Shown here piece after piece: positions 61,936 through 64,000 of a stretch of DNA of 64,000 nt. The translations under genes were made by a program, and so were the position numbers. The stretch spans positions 1-64,000 of the forward strand of contig NZ_JAQBOF010000012.1 of assembly GCF_028288185.1 (NCBI RefSeq). The letters are read 5' to 3'. The notes beneath the pieces were generated by a model that searched no databases, was not told the origin of the DNA, and saw only the letters and a program-made list of their open reading frames with translations. Within the stretch, counting starts at the first letter, position 1. Each line of letters starts with the position of its first letter. This stretch comes from Mucilaginibacter sp. (GTDB lineage: Bacteria; Bacteroidota; Bacteroidia; Sphingobacteriales; Sphingobacteriaceae).

Positions 61936-62334
61936 TTAAAACTCATCAATAGTATCGCGCCTTATTGGGTCATGAATATGTACGGCCAGTATATTATTGA
62001 TCAGATCCACTTCAAAATCAGCCTTTTCGTTAGCCGGTTCATCGCTGTTGATATCCGAACATCCAAAAAAGAAACGCACCCTGTAGCGAAAAGTAACCTT
62101 GCCTTTATGTGTTTCAGGATCGTATATAACTTCTTCCGGTAAAATATCGAATTGTTTAACCTCGGGCGAACCACCGTCACCATCATGAAAGGCAACTAGT
62201 TCAGCACAAATCAGCTCAGTATTAACCGTACTGTTTACAGCAAAAACGTCCAATAAAAACTGACCGATGGCGGTTTGGCCATCGGTCAGTTTAGTAATTA
62301 GTTCTGGTGGTACATTATAGGTTACCGTTGCCAT
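61936..62334 (-). CDS. Hypothetical 132-residue protein
   Basis: 132 residues, acidic. Strands VTFRYRVRFFFGC and DFEVDLINNILAVHIHDP and the loop FHDGDGGSPEV give a beta-rich impression. No signal peptide or membrane helix is visible, and I recognise no family. It follows htpG with 19 bases between on the same strand, so it may be cotranscribed with the chaperone gene, which could link it to protein quality control. This link is speculative. Confidence 0.65.
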   Translation of the reverse strand: MATVTYNVPPELITKLTDGQTAIGQFLLDVFAVNSTVNTELICAELVAFHDGDGGSPEVKQFDILPEEVIYDPETHKGKVTFRYRVRFFFGCSDINSDEPANEKADFEVDLINNILAVHIHDPIRRDTIDEF

Positions 62335-62353
62335 ATTATTTCAGGCGATAATA

Positions 62354-64000
62354 TTATATCAAATTAACACTGCGGTTAACAAACTCCGTCAAATCTGCAC
62401 CGGTTAATAAACCTTGTGATAGCAAAGCCAGGTCAAAAGCTTGTTTAGCTAATTGCGACTGTACCTCTTCGTTTTCATCCTGTAATATACGGCTTACCAA
62501 TTTATGGTTGCCATTAACTACTACCTTGTAATTATCGGGCATACTGCCATAAAAGCCCATACCGCCGCCCATGGCTGCCATATCTTTCATACGGCGCATA
62601 AACTCGTCCATGGTTACGGTAACCGGTAACTCGTCAGGGTTCAAGCTTTCCAGCTCAACTTTATAAGCCGGGCGGTTTATCGCTTTATCAAAAATTGCTT
62701 TTACTTTGGTAGCCTCTTCTTCGGTTAAAACATGCGCTAAGGCATCATCTTTTTTAATCAGTTTATCAGCCACATCAGCATCAACACGTTTTAACGATGT
62801 TTTCTCCAGTTTCTGCTCTAAGTGACTTACAAAATGTGTGTCGATAGGCGAATCCATCAATAAAACATCATAGCCTTTCCTGTTAGCCGATTGGATGAAA
62901 GCATCTTGCTTAGATGGATCGTTAGTGTAGATGTACACCAACTGGCCGTCTTTATCAGTTTGCACCGGCTCTACTTTGTCTTTATACTCGGCTAACGTAA
63001 AGTTTTCTTTAGCTGTATTGGTTAGCAAAACAAAGTCTTTTGCTTTATCGTAAAATTTATCTTCGCTCACCATGCCGTATTTAACAAACAGGCCAATGTC
63101 GGTCCATTTTTCTTCGTAACCCTTACGGTCGTTTTTAAACAGTTCTGCCAATTTATCAGCTACTTTTTTGGTGATGTAGCTGTTTATCTTTTTAACGTTA
63201 CTATCGGCTTGTAAAAAGCTTCGCGATACGTTCAATGGGATATCTGGCGAATCAATGATACCATGCAACAACATTAAAAACTCGGGCACAATATCTTTTA
63301 CCTCATCGGTAATAAATACTTGTCTTGAGAATAATTTGATCTTGTTACGTTGGATCTCGAAATCCTTTTTCAGCTTAGGGAAGTACAATACCCCGGTTAA
63401 GTTGAACGGATAATCAACATTCAGATGGATCCAAAACAATGGGTCCTCGCTAAACGGATACAACTCTTTGTAGAATGCCAAATAGTCTTCATCTTTTAAT
63501 TCAGACGGCGCTTTCGTCCAGATTGGGCTGGTGTTGTTAATTACATTATCAACCTCAACATCTGTATATTTTGGTTTGCCTTCTTCGTCAACGCCATCCT
63601 CAACAGACTCGGTTTTTTTACCAAAGATGATCGGCACAGGTAAGAAACGGCAATATTTATCCAGTATTTCCTGTAAACGATGTTTACTTAAAAACTCTTC
63701 AGATTCGGCATTGATATACAGGGTGATTTCAGTTCCGCGCTCTTCTAAGCTGCCCTCGCTTATTTCAAATTCGGTACTGCCATCGCAGATCCAGTGTGCA
63801 GGCTCGGCACCATCCTGGTATGATAAGGTTTGTATTTCAACCTTATCGGCCACCATAAATGCAGAGTAAAAGCCTAAACCAAAGCGGCCGATGATCTCGT
63901 TGGCATCTTTAGCTTCTTTAAACTTCTCCATAAACTCGGTAGCGCCGCTAAATGCTATCTGGTTAATGTATTTTTTTATTTCTTCGGCGGTCATACCCAA
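62354..64000 (-). CDS. htpG: Chaperone HtpG (Hsp90), N-terminal part beyond the window
   Basis: 548 codons are visible and the frame is open at the right edge. The first visible residues GMTAEEIKKYINQIAFSGATEF are part of the Hsp90 ATP-binding domain (the GIGMT motif region), and GRFGLGFYSAFMVADKVE follows as the ATP lid. The middle domain contains LLHGIIDSPDIPLNVSRSFLQ, the catalytic Arg region. The C-terminal dimerisation domain ends NRSVNLI. HtpG folds clients in an ATP-dependent cycle. The true start lies beyond base 64000. Confidence 0.96.
   Translation of the reverse strand: MGMTAEEIKKYINQIAFSGATEFMEKFKEAKDANEIIGRFGLGFYSAFMVADKVEIQTLSYQDGAEPAHWICDGSTEFEISEGSLEERGTEITLYINAESEEFLSKHRLQEILDKYCRFLPVPIIFGKKTESVEDGVDEEGKPKYTDVEVDNVINNTSPIWTKAPSELKDEDYLAFYKELYPFSEDPLFWIHLNVDYPFNLTGVLYFPKLKKDFEIQRNKIKLFSRQVFITDEVKDIVPEFLMLLHGIIDSPDIPLNVSRSFLQADSNVKKINSYITKKVADKLAELFKNDRKGYEEKWTDIGLFVKYGMVSEDKFYDKAKDFVLLTNTAKENFTLAEYKDKVEPVQTDKDGQLVYIYTNDPSKQDAFIQSANRKGYDVLLMDSPIDTHFVSHLEQKLEKTSLKRVDADVADKLIKKDDALAHVLTEEEATKVKAIFDKAINRPAYKVELESLNPDELPVTVTMDEFMRRMKDMAAMGGGMGFYGSMPDNYKVVVNGNHKLVSRILQDENEEVQSQLAKQAFDLALLSQGLLTGADLTEFVNRSVNLI

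Overview
The window looks like a chromosomal segment of a Bacteroidota bacterium, most likely a member of the Sphingobacteriaceae (Pedobacter/Mucilaginibacter type). The evidence is the fused MurF-alanine racemase, the short primary sigma factor without region 1.1, a CarboxypepD_reg-type TonB-dependent receptor, arginine genes of the N-acyl (argF') type, TAnnTTTG-type promoter boxes, and AT-rich spacers with many palindromic repeats. No ribosomal RNA operon, prophage, CRISPR array or intact insertion sequence is visible. The genes are densely packed and mostly housekeeping.

Layout. 1-1.8 kb: the N-terminal part of a secreted Ig/MBG-repeat protein, a decayed serine recombinase, tRNA-Leu(TAA) and tRNA-Gly(GCC). 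1.9-7.9 kb: recX, murF-alr, a flavinyltransferase (ApbE-DUF2271) with a PepSY membrane partner, and a DUF502 membrane protein. 7.8-12.8 kb: two tandem TetA-like MFS exporters, a LOG-type protein and a sodium:solute symporter. 13-16.2 kb: recR, glycosyltransferase, SDR, and a Kir-type potassium channel. 16.4-20.1 kb: trpDFBA behind a complete leader-peptide attenuator. 20.2-23.1 kb: YciO-like protein, YceI, sucC. 23.3-26.5 kb: LolD-like ATPase, a small Rossmann-like protein, a degenerate HAD protein, an S41 lipoprotein protease. 26.5-36.5 kb: smc, an NAD-binding oxidoreductase, PhzF, an ABC ATPase with a small membrane protein, the primary sigma factor, an MBL hydrolase, a four-helix-bundle cassette and lpdA. 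36.9-43 kb: TonB receptor plus lipoprotein, SRPBCC protein, acetate transporter, gpmA, NTF2-like protein. 43-54 kb: the arginine genes (argB-proC and GNAT-argG-cupin-argC-argD-argF'), interrupted by NDH-2, NhaP and a PaiB-like protein. 54-64 kb: YpdA, SRP RNA, 2H phosphoesterase, dinB, ethanolamine permease with eutBC, DUF4251 protein and the C-terminal part of htpG.

How it works together. Two biosynthetic operons appear to be governed by translation-coupled attenuation. The trp operon has a 15-residue leader peptide with three consecutive Trp codons and mutually exclusive hairpins. The arg operon has a 40-codon leader frame with three consecutive Arg codons, a palindromic candidate operator upstream and a T-run hairpin downstream. 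Ethanolamine permease and EutBC form a compact catabolic unit giving acetaldehyde and ammonia.

The most unusual material lies between genes. At least ten spacers are palindromes built from short repeated words. One such element appears to have entered the smc reading frame, one supplies the C-terminus of the phzF-like gene, and a related 23-bp inverted repeat precisely brackets a free-standing four-helix-bundle gene. All functional assignments come from reading the sequence; no database search was run.
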